In this document: one piece after another, positions 36,638-44,942 of the stretch
Layout: each line of letters starts with the position of its first letter
Position numbering within the stretch: position 1 is the stretch's first letter
Assembly (NCBI RefSeq): GCF_004136555.1
Contig: NZ_NOIT01000007.1
Location: 101,314-165,313 of the forward strand
Direction: 5' to 3'
Source: Kocuria carniphila
Lineage (GTDB): Bacteria > Actinomycetota > Actinomycetes > Actinomycetales > Micrococcaceae
Length of the DNA: 64,000 bases
Program-made: the position numbers and the translations under genes
The notes under the pieces: generated by a model
Databases searched by the model: none
What the model was told of the DNA's origin: nothing
What the model saw: the letters and a program-made list of their open reading frames with translations, nothing else

Positions 36638-38568
36638 CGGCACGGTTTCCGGGCGGCCACACGTATGCAAACTCGATTTGCACGGCGGCTAAATGACTGT
36701 CTAGGATAAATGCGTTGCCCACGGGGAACACCGCGGAAAACGGACGAACAACCGGCAACGGTTGGGTGTACGGACTGTGGTAAAGTCTTCGAGGTAAAGC
36801 ACGGGGCTATGGCGCAGCTGGTAGCGCACCTGCATGGCATGCAGGGGGTCAGGGGTTCGAGTCCCCTTAGCTCCACATAAGTTGAGAAGATCGAAACCTG
36901 CCCCGTCTGATGACGGGGCAGTTTCGTGTTCGGGCCGGGATCGTCTGCGGTGCTGCTGCTGCCGGACGCGAGGACGCTGGCGGCAGGCTCTACCGGGACA
37001 AACGTGGTGTTCTCGTCCTCGTCCACGATGATCTGCTTGAACAGGGCACGGTTCAGGATGCGGCGTTCAGAAGGTTCGCACTTGCTGTAGAGGTCGCCGA
37101 GATCGGTGAGGATGTCGGTGATCTGGTCGAGGCCTCCGCGAGCGCTAGTGTACGTGGTGGCAAGGCTGTCGAGCCTTTTGGTTATCTGATCGAGGCTGGC
37201 GCGGATGCGGTCTTGTTCGCTCTTGAGCAGGTCAAGCGGGATCGCGTCGGCGTAGTGGGCTTGGACGAGCTTGAGTCGTTCGGCTTCGAGCTTGTCGCGC
37301 TGGTTGGTCAGCAGGGCGCGTTCGTCGTCGCTGCAGGCTTCGAGCTGGTCGAACACCTGGTGCAGCACCGCCCGGACGTGCTTTGCCTCATCCTCGGTGA
37401 GGCCGTTGCTGCTGTATGTTGTTTCGATGCGCTTTTCGAGTCGGCTGGCAAGGATCGCCGAGCGGGTGCAGCCGTTCCTTTTCCGGCGCCGGCCAGAGCA
37501 GGTGAAGTATTCGTAGCGGTCGCCTTGCTTGTCCCGGGGCCGTTCGATCATGAGCTTGGCGCCGCATGAGCAGTACAGGCTGCCCTTGAGGTAGTGGTCG
37601 TACTTCTGCGGTCGTTCCCTAACGGCATTCTTCGCGCCGAGCTGGGTCTGCACTCGTAGCCAGGTCTCGGGGTCGACGAGCGGGGTGTGCGCACCGTCGT
37701 AGGTGATGCCGCGGAAGGTGACGGTGCCCTGGTAGTAGAGGTTGGTCAGGATCTTGTGCAGCCCGGTCGTCGTGACCGGCTTGGCCGGCTGGGCAGGTGT
37801 GGGCCGGGTGGTCAGGCCGCGGGCCTCCAGTTCGCGCGCGAGGGATGAAAGTGACCAATCGCCGGTGGCGTAAGCGGTGAACGCGAACCGGATCAGGTCC
37901 GTCCGCCCGGGGTCGAGTTCGACGTCTCGGACCTCGCGGCCTTTGGCATCGGTGCTGCGCACGTTGAGGTAGCCCAGCGGGACCTTGGTCGGGGTACCGC
38001 CGATGGTGGCCTTTTGGACCATGCCCTTGACGACTTCCTGGGCGAGGTTGAGGGAGTAGAACTCGGCCATCGAGGCGAGGATGCCGTGCATGAGCATCCC
38101 GGAGGGGGACTCGTCGATGTTCTCGGTGACCGAGACGAGGGTGATGTTCGCCCCGCGCAGCGTGGTGTGGATGATCGCGTCATCGAGCCGGTTGCGGGCC
38201 AGCCGGTCGACCTTGTTGATGATGCAGTACCGCACCGGGTTCGCGGCGATGTAGTCAAGCATCTCCTGTAACGCCCGCCGATGGGCGGTCTTGGCGGACT
38301 CGCCGGGTTCGATGAACTCCTTGACGATGACCGCGCCGAGCTGCTCGGCCTTACGCTCGGCGGCTTCGCGCTGTGCAGGGATGGACAGGCCTTCTTCGAG
38401 GCCGTTGCGGGTGGCTTGGTCCTTGGTGGGGACCCGCAGGTAGGAGATCGCCGGAACCAGCCCGCCCGGTAGCTCCTCGCCGGCCGGAGCCGGCTTCCGA
38501 GTTGCCCCCGCGGCGAGGGTTCGCAGCGCTGCGAGGTCGATGCCGGAGGGTAGGTCGATGAGTGTCAT
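36613..38568 (-). CDS. Large serine recombinase (integrase) with Ser-to-Pro change at the nucleophile position
   Basis: Site-specific recombinase of the large serine family, 651 aa as an open frame. The resolvase domain covers about residues 37-190, the recombinase domain about 200-320, followed by a zinc ribbon (YCSCGAKL ... CSGRRRKRNGC) and a coiled coil (about 420-520). In the family the N-terminal motif is YLRVSTxxQ with catalytic Ser; here it reads YLRVPTKDQ, so Pro47 (codon at 38428-38430, CCC) replaces the nucleophile. The Arg-rich site DRLARNRL is intact. The frame has no stop before the tRNA: its last 110 residues run antisense through the terminator and tRNA (GLEPLTPCMPCRCATS) into the rsfS end. 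Start ATG 38568 with GAAAGG upstream. Confidence 0.85.
   Translation of the reverse strand: MTLIDLPSGIDLAALRTLAAGATRKPAPAGEELPGGLVPAISYLRVPTKDQATRNGLEEGLSIPAQREAAERKAEQLGAVIVKEFIEPGESAKTAHRRALQEMLDYIAANPVRYCIINKVDRLARNRLDDAIIHTTLRGANITLVSVTENIDESPSGMLMHGILASMAEFYSLNLAQEVVKGMVQKATIGGTPTKVPLGYLNVRSTDAKGREVRDVELDPGRTDLIRFAFTAYATGDWSLSSLARELEARGLTTRPTPAQPAKPVTTTGLHKILTNLYYQGTVTFRGITYDGAHTPLVDPETWLRVQTQLGAKNAVRERPQKYDHYLKGSLYCSCGAKLMIERPRDKQGDRYEYFTCSGRRRKRNGCTRSAILASRLEKRIETTYSSNGLTEDEAKHVRAVLHQVFDQLEACSDDERALLTNQRDKLEAERLKLVQAHYADAIPLDLLKSEQDRIRASLDQITKRLDSLATTYTSARGGLDQITDILTDLGDLYSKCEPSERRILNRALFKQIIVDEDENTTFVPVEPAASVLASGSSSTADDPGPNTKLPRHQTGQVSIFSTYVELRGLEPLTPCMPCRCATSCAIAPCFTSKTLPQSVHPTVAGCSSVFRGVPRGQRIYPRQSFSRRANRVCIRVAARKPCRYSAWEVP
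36803..36875 (+). tRNA. tRNA-Ala (anticodon GGC)
   Basis: A complete 73-base cloverleaf. The acceptor stem GGGGCTA (36803-36809) pairs with TAGCTCC (36868-36874) with one G-U, and the discriminator is A. The anticodon stem is CCTGC/GCAGG around the loop ATGGCAT, giving anticodon GGC, which reads GCC alanine codons. The T arm is AGGGGTTCGAGTCCCCT. CCA is not encoded. A TAAAGT -10-like box is at 36781. It borders the ICE and is the presumed integration target. Confidence 0.97.
36892..36926 (+). terminator. Terminator after tRNA-Ala
   Basis: CGAAAC-CTGCCCCGTC (36892-36907) pairs with GACGGGGCAG-TTTCG (36912-36926) with one bulged base around TGAT. It lies 16 bp behind the tRNA. Since it is on the element side of the tRNA, it may have been brought in by the ICE to restore tRNA termination. 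Confidence 0.8.
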
Positions 38569-38664
38569 CGGGGTGACCGCCTTTCAGGTGCCCAACCCCG
38601 TGGGGGTGGGCGTCTGGGGCGTCGGGTGGCGGTCACGTCAGGATGCGAGAAGAACACCCCCGGA

Positions 38665-38925
38665 TCAGGGGCTTAGGGATTGGGTGCCAGCGACGCCATG
38701 ATCGTCGTGTTCAGTATCGATTCTACCGCTGTGGGTGAGTAGACCGCGAAGGTAGTCGCCGGTACGGCCGGTCCCGGTGTCCTCGCCGGCTGCGCGCAGG
38801 GCGAGGCGGATGAGGACTTCCGCGAGTTTCTCCGCGTCGACCTCCTCGTGCCGTTCATAGCGGACCCGGACTGGCCGGTCTGCGTCCGGTCGGTCGGCCT
38901 TGCGGTGGTAGGAGCGCACCATCAC
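38665..38925 (-). CDS. Small hypothetical ICE protein
   Basis: An 86-aa basic and acidic mixed protein (about 85 residues if the ATG one codon later is used). The middle looks helical (EEVDAEKLAEVLIRLALRAA), with Arg-rich segments before it (RPVRVRYERHE). No family recognised. It lies 3 bp behind the DUF4913-like gene and is probably cotranscribed. About 95 bp of non-coding DNA separates it from the recombinase gene. Confidence 0.55.
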   Translation of the reverse strand: MMVRSYHRKADRPDADRPVRVRYERHEEVDAEKLAEVLIRLALRAAGEDTGTGRTGDYLRGLLTHSGRIDTEHDDHGVAGTQSLSP

Positions 38926-38928
38926 CGT

Positions 38929-39573
38929 TCACCGTTCCCGCTGCTGGTTCCCGCGGGGGTCTCGGAGTTCGCCGGTGGCCTGGTCGATGGTGGCGAAGAA
39001 TGCGTCCTCGGCGTCCTGGCGTTGCCGGACCTGGTCTACGACGAAGTCGACGAACTCCTGGTCCCGGTCTTCGATGAGGACGTCTTCGACCGGTGGGGCG
39101 GGCTCTTCGCCGGGCCAGGTGGTCTGCCGTGTGGGGCGGTCGCGGTCCAGGCGGGTACCGCAAGCGGCGACCCAGTCCCGCAGCCGCTGACGGGCGTCGG
39201 CGAAGTCGCGGTGCCAGCCGATGGGTGCGGAGCCGTTCTGTTCGGGGTCGTAAGCGCATAGCCAGTGCAGGTGCAGTGCAGATAGTTCCCAGAGCAGTTC
39301 CGGGTGGTGGTGCCAGAACGGCGGGATCACTGCAGCGGCTAGCCCGTAGGTGTGACGCAGCCAGTCAACCCACCGGTTCAGTTCCAGCCATTCCTGCTCC
39401 AGGTCGTGGGCGGAGAGCAGGTTCCAGTTGATCGGGTGCGGCGGCCCGCCCAGGGCCACACCGCCGAGGTCGTCGTCCAGGTCGTCCAGGCCGTCCAGGC
39501 CGTCCAGGTCGTCGAGGTCGAGTTCGTCGGGGTCGACGTCGCCAGGATCAGGTCGTGATGTCTGCTCGTTCAT
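38929..39573 (-). CDS. DUF4913-like ICE protein
   Basis: A 214-aa cytosolic protein. The first 40 residues are an Asp/Leu-rich repeat (DELDLDDLDGLDGLDDLDDD), and the body carries the region LNRWVDWLRHTYGL ... IPPFWHHHPELLWELSALHLHW, which I associate with the DUF4913 family found in actinobacterial mobile elements. The role is unknown. The trailing third is charged and probably helical. It lies 20 bp behind the SSB gene. The acidic repeat is encoded by iterated GACGACCTGGAC-like triplets. Confidence 0.68.
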   Translation of the reverse strand: MNEQTSRPDPGDVDPDELDLDDLDGLDGLDDLDDDLGGVALGGPPHPINWNLLSAHDLEQEWLELNRWVDWLRHTYGLAAAVIPPFWHHHPELLWELSALHLHWLCAYDPEQNGSAPIGWHRDFADARQRLRDWVAACGTRLDRDRPTRQTTWPGEEPAPPVEDVLIEDRDQEFVDFVVDQVRQRQDAEDAFFATIDQATGELRDPRGNQQRER

Positions 39574-39592
39574 CGTCTGGGGCCTCTCCGGT

Positions 39593-40060
39593 TCAGTGGC
39601 CCAGGACCGGCGTGTCGGCGGCCGGTCGGGTTTGTGGAGCGTCGAAGGGGTGGTTCTGTTCGCGGGTCGGGCCCTCGCGCTCTGCGGTGACGCCGGCGCG
39701 GCGGGGCGTGCGGTCGACGTCGTACCGGGTGCGGGCGGTGTCGTGGCCGATCTTCTTGGCGACGAACTCTTCGCCGTCGATGTGCTGTCCGGCTCGTTCG
39801 TAGCTGTAGTCGTGGGCGTAGCCTTCGGCGACGAAGTTGTCGCCTTTGGCGAACCGCTCGTGGGCGCGTTCGGCGGTGGCCCGGTACATGACGAGGTTGC
39901 CGAAGGTCGGCTCCCCCTTGGTGAAAGATCCGTCCTGTTCGCGCCGGTAGTTCTCCTGCCCGAAACGGGCGTACAAGCGTGCCTCGCCGCGCTCGGTGTA
40001 GGTCAGCTGTGGGTCGGTGGCGATGAACCCGGAGATGGACTGTTGTGTGCGGATAGCCAT
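39593..40060 (-). CDS. ssb: Single-stranded DNA-binding protein
   Basis: SSB-type OB-fold protein, 155 aa from ATG 40060. The OB core is seen in ISGFIATDPQLTYTERGEARLYARFGQE, here given as its parts GFIATDPQLTYTERG and ARLYARFGQE, and in GNLVMYRATAERAHERFAKGDNFVAEGYAHDYSY (short form: the GDNFVAEG turn). It lacks the acidic DDIPF-type tail of chromosomal SSB. GGAAGGA lies 8 bases before ATG 40060; an earlier ATG at 40081 has no ribosome site. In an ICE, SSB coats the transferred strand during conjugation and replication. Confidence 0.85.
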   Translation of the reverse strand: MAIRTQQSISGFIATDPQLTYTERGEARLYARFGQENYRREQDGSFTKGEPTFGNLVMYRATAERAHERFAKGDNFVAEGYAHDYSYERAGQHIDGEEFVAKKIGHDTARTRYDVDRTPRRAGVTAEREGPTREQNHPFDAPQTRPAADTPVLGH

Positions 40061-40120
40061 CGGACTATTCCTTCCTGACATGGGCCGCGTCCCCGTGAGT
40101 CGGGGCCGCTCCTGTCAGGC

Positions 40121-40128
40121 AGGTGCAC
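40121..40128 (-). repeat. GTGCACCT motif upstream of ssb
   Basis: Reads AGGTGCAC on the plus strand, 61 bp upstream of the ssb start and preceded by CCTGTCAGGC. It is flanked on the left by a short stem CCCCG-N5-CGGGG. Confidence 0.5.
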
Positions 40129-40147
40129 ACACCACCCCAGCACCGGA

Positions 40148-41929
40148 TCAGGAAGCAGGGCGTTGGAGGAGGGCTTCGATCCCGGCCCGGTCGGCCTTCA
40201 ACCTGGCCGCGTCTGTCCGGGACGGCCAGGCGCGTAGATCGGTCACGATCGGGGGTGCCGAGCGCAGCAGAGTGACGCCGGTGCCGAACGGCAATGTCCT
40301 GATCCGGTCCGGTGGCAGGATCGCGACGCGGCGGATGGAGCGTTGGTTGGATCGGGTGCCGTGATCGCCGAGGGTTACGGAGTCGGTGTACTCGTCGCGT
40401 TCGCCGATGAGAGTCGAGAGGTCTTGGAGGTCTCGGGAGTTGGAGGCGCCGCCGAGGATGATCTTCACGATGCTGGCGTCCCAGATCGCTCCGGCGGCGT
40501 TGTCATTCCACTTGTTCCGTGCCTGCGCCAACGACTGCAACACTGGGAGGGTGGTGATGCCGGTGCCGCCGCCCTCGGCCATCAGGGTCGGCAGGCTCGG
40601 GAGGGGTGCGAGGTTGCCGATCTCGTCCAGTGCGAGCAGCAGGGGCGGGTCGAGTCGTGCGCCGGGTGAGCGTGCGGCGATGCGGCGGGCGGTTTCGATG
40701 AGGTCTTCGACGAACGCGGCGACCAGGGCGGCGGATGCTCCGGCGCCGGCACCGGTGGCGAGTAGGTAGAGGGTTCCGCGCTCGTGGATGAAACGCTCGG
40801 GGTCGAAGCCCTCACCCGGTCCTGGTGAGACGGCGTCGAGGACGCGCGGGTCTGCCAGCGCTCCGAGGGCCAGCGCTACGCCCTGCCAGATCGAATCCCT
40901 CGTTTTGGGGTCGGAGTCAATCATTGCCCCGAGCGAGTCCGCCCACCCGGTCGACGCCTGCGCCGAGTTCGACAGGATGGCCACGGCTTCGGCGGCCGCG
41001 GAGGGGTCGAGGGTCCACCGGAATAGCTCTGCCGGCGGCCGCTAGTCGAGGGCGGCGGCGTGCAGGAGGGCTTGGAGTGCGGTGCGGGTTTTGCCTTCCC
41101 AGAATCCGCCGGATTCGACCCCGCCCGCGGACAGGCCAGTGGCCCCGGCGAGGCCGGTGGCGCGGATCATCGCCGTCAGCGGGTTTTCACAGCCGCGTAC
41201 CGGTGACCAGCGCAGTCCGGCGGGGATGCCTTCGGCGAGGTGTTGGGGGTCGAACACCGCCACCGGGCCGAGACGCTGGCGGGCGCGGAGGGTGGCGGTG
41301 AGGTTGTCCGGGCGGGTACTGGTGGTGACGACGGCGCCGGGTGCGTCGAGGATCGCCGGGATCACGATGTGCAGGCCCTTGCCGGAGCGGGGTGGGCCGA
41401 TGAGCAGGATCGAGTCCTCCACGCTCGCCCACACTTGCCGGCCCTTGGAGGTGCCGATCCGGTAGCCGACATCCGCCGGCTCTGGGTTCTCCAGTGATGG
41501 GCGCAGTGTTCCGGCGCGGCGCAGGAGCGCCTTGGCTGAGGCGGTCTGGGTGACGTCGTGGCTGGTGGCGGTGCCGGCCAGGCGGCGCGGGTCGGTCTCG
41601 GCCGTATGGGCATGTCGGCGCAGCCGGACCCACACCCACCCGATGCCGGTGGCGAGGCCAGCGAGCAGGGCCACGGTGATACTCCAGTACGCCACCGGGT
41701 TCAGTGCGTCGGCGTCGAGGGCTGCCGCCGGGTCGGCAGGGTTGAACAACACCCCGAGCCCGGCGGCTGGGCCAGCCTCGGGCTGGGGGGTGCCGGTGAG
41801 GAGCGCGGCGACGGACCCGGAGGCGCGCAGGAGGAGCGCGACGCCGAACATGCCAATCAGGCCGATGAGGGCGGCGTTGGTCAGCTCATCGCCGAAGGAG
41901 CCGGCCTGCCGCTGCTGGGAAGCATTCAC
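40148..41929 (-). pseudogene. VirD4/TraG-type conjugative coupling protein, interrupted by an in-frame TAG
   Basis: The ATPase that links relaxosome and secretion channel. From GTG 41929 it has two membrane helices (ALIGLIGMFGVALLLRAS and YWSITVALLAGLATGIGWVW), Walker A IGPPRSGKGLH, and, after the break, Walker B LLLALDEIGNL and SNSRDLQDLSTLIGERDEY. A TAG codon at 41044-41042 splits it after residues AAALD; the downstream frame is identical and continues without loss (RPPAELFRWTLDP), so this is one nonsense change in an otherwise full-length 593-codon gene. The second half has no ribosome site of its own. Without read-through, no functional coupling protein is made. Confidence 0.88.
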
Positions 41930-42494
41930 GGTAGCCGCCGCACGTGCGTGGTGCCGGAGACACGACCGAACAGCACACGACCTCGCCCGTTCCCGTGCGC
42001 AGCAGGGACGCGAGCTGGCTCGTGTCGAGAAGAGTGCGGGCCGATCCGGTGCCGGTGGCGTCGGTGTGGGAGACGATGACCGCGATGGCCACGTCCTCGC
42101 CGGGCACGAATCCGTCTGCGGTGATCTCGGCCAGTACCGGTCTCTGGGTGCCCTTGTCCTTGGCGTGCTTGCCGCGCGGGTCCTCAGGTTCGGTCTCCGG
42201 CGGTTCAGGTGGGGGGCGGCGCCGGCCGCGGACGATGTCGGTGAAGACACTCCCATCGGCCTCGCGGACCTCGATACGCACCGTGATCGTCCGGTCGGCG
42301 GTGATGGCATCGAGCAGAGTGCCGAAGGTGTCCCGGGTCCACGCCTGGCCCTGCGATGGTGGAGGGAAGTCGGTGCCGTCGACGGTGACGTCCAGGACGC
42401 CGGTCTCGGTGACGGTGATGATCACGTGCGGCAGCAGGACCGGGGTGTCTTCCGGTCCCTGCCCGGCGGCACGGTGTGGGGGTTTGCGGGTCAT
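41886..42494 (-). CDS. Conserved hypothetical ICE protein between VirB4-like and VirD4-like genes
   Basis: A 202-aa soluble protein. The first half resembles a beta-rich domain (VIITVTETGVLDVTVDG, TITVRIEVREADGSVF), the middle is a Pro/Arg-rich hinge (RGRRRPPPEPPETEPED), and the second half may repeat the first fold (VAIAVIVSHTDATG). No named family recognised. It overlaps the end of the VirB4-like gene by one base and the coupling-protein start by 44 bp, so it is translationally embedded in the transfer operon. Confidence 0.62.
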   Translation of the reverse strand: MTRKPPHRAAGQGPEDTPVLLPHVIITVTETGVLDVTVDGTDFPPPSQGQAWTRDTFGTLLDAITADRTITVRIEVREADGSVFTDIVRGRRRPPPEPPETEPEDPRGKHAKDKGTQRPVLAEITADGFVPGEDVAIAVIVSHTDATGTGSARTLLDTSQLASLLRTGTGEVVCCSVVSPAPRTCGGYRECFPAAAGRLLRR

Positions 42495-43981
42495 TACTTC
42501 ACCCCCGAGGTGAGCCGGGAGCTGGTGTCAAACAGCTCCAGCTCGGCCGGATGCAGCTGGTGCTGGGTGACGAAGGCCCGGTCTTTGATCCGCCAGAGCC
42601 CCTGCCCGACACCCAGGGTCGGCAGGAGTTTCTGCTCGGTACCGGTCAGCCCGAGTGCTTGGGCGGTGAGGCCGAGCTGATCGGACTCTTGGCGGTAGAC
42701 GATCCGAGTCTCGGCGTTCGCGAGGAGGCTGTTGGCCAGGGAGCGCATGGCGGAACCGGCGTCGCCGACGTTGTCCAAGTCGGAGAGCTTGTGGAAGATC
42801 AGCATGTTCGCGATCCCGTAATGCCGCGCCAATCTCCAGTGGGCGTCCATCCGCCTGAGCAGGGCCGGGTGGGACAACAGCCGCCAGGCTTCGTCGTAGA
42901 TCACCCACCGTTGGCCACCGGCCGGGTCCAGCAGCTCGGACTCCATCCATGCACTGGAGCAGGTCATCAGCACCGAGATGAGCGTGGAGTTCTCCGTCAC
43001 CCGGGACAGGTCCAGGGAGATCATTGGCAACGACGGGTCGAAGGTCACCGTGGAGGGTCCGTCGAAGAGGCCTTGGAGATCGCCGGCGACCAGGCGGCGC
43101 AGGGCGTGGCCGACGAGCCTGCCGTCCTCGGCCAACCGTCCGTCCGCGTTTTCGTTGGGGGTGAGGATGCGCTCGACGACCGTCGGCAGGATCGGCACGC
43201 TGTTCTCCCGTACCGTCTCGGTCAGCGCGATGTCGATCGCCGTGTGCTCCAACGGCGTCAACCCGCGGGCCAGGACGGTCTCGGCCAGCGCGCCGATGAG
43301 ATCCCGGCGCCGCGAGGCGACCGTGATGGCCCATTGCGCATCCGAGAGCCCCGATGGGCGGTGGCCCTCATCGAGCGGGTTGAGTCTTGTGTTGAGGCCG
43401 TGGCCCAGGACGATGGCGCGTCCGCCGACCGCCTCCGCGACGGCAGTATGCTCACCCTTCGGGTCGCCGGGGACGTAGACCCTTCTGCCGAAGGGCAAGC
43501 TGCGCGTGTAGAAGGACTTCGCCAAGGAGGACTTGCCGGAGCCGACGATCCCGGCGAGGACGACGTTGGGGGCGGTGATGACCCCACGGGCGTAGAGGAC
43601 CCAGGGGTCGTAGACGAAGCTTCCGCCGGAGTAGAGGTCTTGGCCGACGAATACCCCGTCGGCGCCGAGCCCGCCTTCGGCGACGAACGGATACGCCCCG
43701 GCGAGGGTCGCGGACGTGTCCTGATGCTGGACCAGCCGGAACCTGCCTGGGGTGCGCAGCGTCGCCGGCCCGGGTTCACCCGCGGCGGGTAGGTACCTGG
43801 TGGCTTTGCGTTCGGCGCGTTCGGCATCGGCTTTGGCCTTCGCCGCAGTCTGCTCGGCGCGGCGCTGTTCGGCTTGGAGACGGGCGGCCGCAGCGCGGCG
43901 CTGCTTGCGCAGCCGGCGTCTCTCCGTCGCGGGTGCGACCAGCACCGAGGTGTGCAGCTGTTCGGGCTCGCGCGCGTTCAC
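42494..43981 (-). CDS. VirB4-type conjugative transfer ATPase
   Basis: ATP-binding protein, 495 aa, corresponding to the C-terminal motor half of VirB4/TraE-type proteins. A charged, Arg/Ala-rich N-terminus (about residues 15-65) is followed by Walker A GIVGSGKSSLAK and Walker B RWVIYDEAWRLL; sensor-like motifs (IFHKLSDLDNVG) and the terminal IVYRQESDQL region agree with the family. It lacks the N-terminal VirB4 half, which the SCO6880-like protein encoded upstream may supply. GTG start overlaps the preceding stop by 4 bp. Confidence 0.85.
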   Translation of the reverse strand: MNAREPEQLHTSVLVAPATERRRLRKQRRAAAARLQAEQRRAEQTAAKAKADAERAERKATRYLPAAGEPGPATLRTPGRFRLVQHQDTSATLAGAYPFVAEGGLGADGVFVGQDLYSGGSFVYDPWVLYARGVITAPNVVLAGIVGSGKSSLAKSFYTRSLPFGRRVYVPGDPKGEHTAVAEAVGGRAIVLGHGLNTRLNPLDEGHRPSGLSDAQWAITVASRRRDLIGALAETVLARGLTPLEHTAIDIALTETVRENSVPILPTVVERILTPNENADGRLAEDGRLVGHALRRLVAGDLQGLFDGPSTVTFDPSLPMISLDLSRVTENSTLISVLMTCSSAWMESELLDPAGGQRWVIYDEAWRLLSHPALLRRMDAHWRLARHYGIANMLIFHKLSDLDNVGDAGSAMRSLANSLLANAETRIVYRQESDQLGLTAQALGLTGTEQKLLPTLGVGQGLWRIKDRAFVTQHQLHPAELELFDTSSRLTSGVK

Positions 43982-44838
43982 AGCGACAGCCCCCGCCCGG
44001 CCGATTCCGACGATCGGGCAGGGCTGGCGAACCAGTCCTGCTCCGCCACGAGAGATGTCCGCAGCGACCGCTCCGGCGTGGATTTCCTCGTGGGACGGAC
44101 GGTGTTCGTGTCGAGAGGACCGACGCCCGCGGTGGTCTCGCGGGCGGACACCACGTCGGCATCGTCCAATGCCAGCTCGGGTGGGACTGTGTGCTGGCGG
44201 AGCAGGCTGACATGCCCCATTGCCGGGTTGTAGGTCAACGCGTAGTCACCCTCGGTCACGACCCGGTCCAGTGCACCGGCCGGGGGCGCATCGTAGACGT
44301 AGCCGTTCTCCAGCGCGGCGTCGGTGGTCTCGTCCCCGAAATCCCATTGGGCGAGGTGGGTGATGGCGGAGTCGGGGCCGTCGCGGTCGATCAGGTCCAG
44401 CACCTGGTCGGCCTCCACGCCATGTAAGAACAGCACGGAGACCCACCGCCGTGCGGCGCCCTCAGTGAGCGGCTCGTGGGAGATGGCGGGTTCAGGGTGC
44501 CAGGCGATCCGTCCCGAATGGGAGAACGCGGCGTCGAGGCGGTCATGGACCTGATCGAGCAGGATGCCGGCCTGATGTAATTCGTCGGCGGCAGCCAAGG
44601 CGTTTTGTGAGCCGGCGACGTGATTGCCGTCGTCATCGTGAGCCCGGTCGCGATGGGTCAGGTGTGTGTTCGCGAGCTGGTCGAGTACCTGCCGCAGCGA
44701 GCGGACTCCGGCGGCCAGGTCACCGAACACCTGGTACGTGTCGGCCGGGTCGTCGAAGACCCGACTGGCGTGGGCGAGACCTCGCAGTGCTTCGGATGCT
44801 TCAGCGGCGTCCTTGAGCGGGTCGTCGTAGGTGGGCAT
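43978..44838 (-). CDS. Hypothetical ICE protein
   Basis: A 286-aa soluble protein without a recognised domain. The N-terminal 110 residues are predicted helical (DAAEASEALRGLAHASRVF), with two further helices around LHQAGILLDQVHDRLDAAF; the C-terminal 70 residues are polar and disordered. ATG 44838 is supported by AGGAG 7 bases upstream, so the longer open frame to 44958 is not used. It is sandwiched between SCO6880-like and VirB4-like genes and presumably serves DNA transfer. Confidence 0.62.
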   Translation of the reverse strand: MPTYDDPLKDAAEASEALRGLAHASRVFDDPADTYQVFGDLAAGVRSLRQVLDQLANTHLTHRDRAHDDDGNHVAGSQNALAAADELHQAGILLDQVHDRLDAAFSHSGRIAWHPEPAISHEPLTEGAARRWVSVLFLHGVEADQVLDLIDRDGPDSAITHLAQWDFGDETTDAALENGYVYDAPPAGALDRVVTEGDYALTYNPAMGHVSLLRQHTVPPELALDDADVVSARETTAGVGPLDTNTVRPTRKSTPERSLRTSLVAEQDWFASPARSSESAGRGLSL

Positions 44839-44893
44839 GACAGTTCTCCTGTGACGAGAGCGGATCGGCCACCGAGGGCCGGGGTCGCCTGTC

Positions 44894-44901
44894 AGGTGCA
44901 C
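44894..44901 (-). repeat. GTGCACCT motif upstream of the 43978-44838 gene
   Basis: Reads AGGTGCAC on the plus strand 56 bp before the start of that gene, within CCTGTCAGGTGCACGC; the preceding CCTGTCAGG is shared with the ssb copy. Confidence 0.5.
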
Positions 44902-44942
44902 GCACGCCGACACAGTGGTGGGTGCTCGTGCCGCGGGCTGGG

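Noticed and set aside
40148..40984. Separate protein from the 3' half of the coupling-protein gene
   Set aside because: Same frame as the 5' half with a single TAG between, Walker B without Walker A, and no ribosome-binding site at the first ATG.
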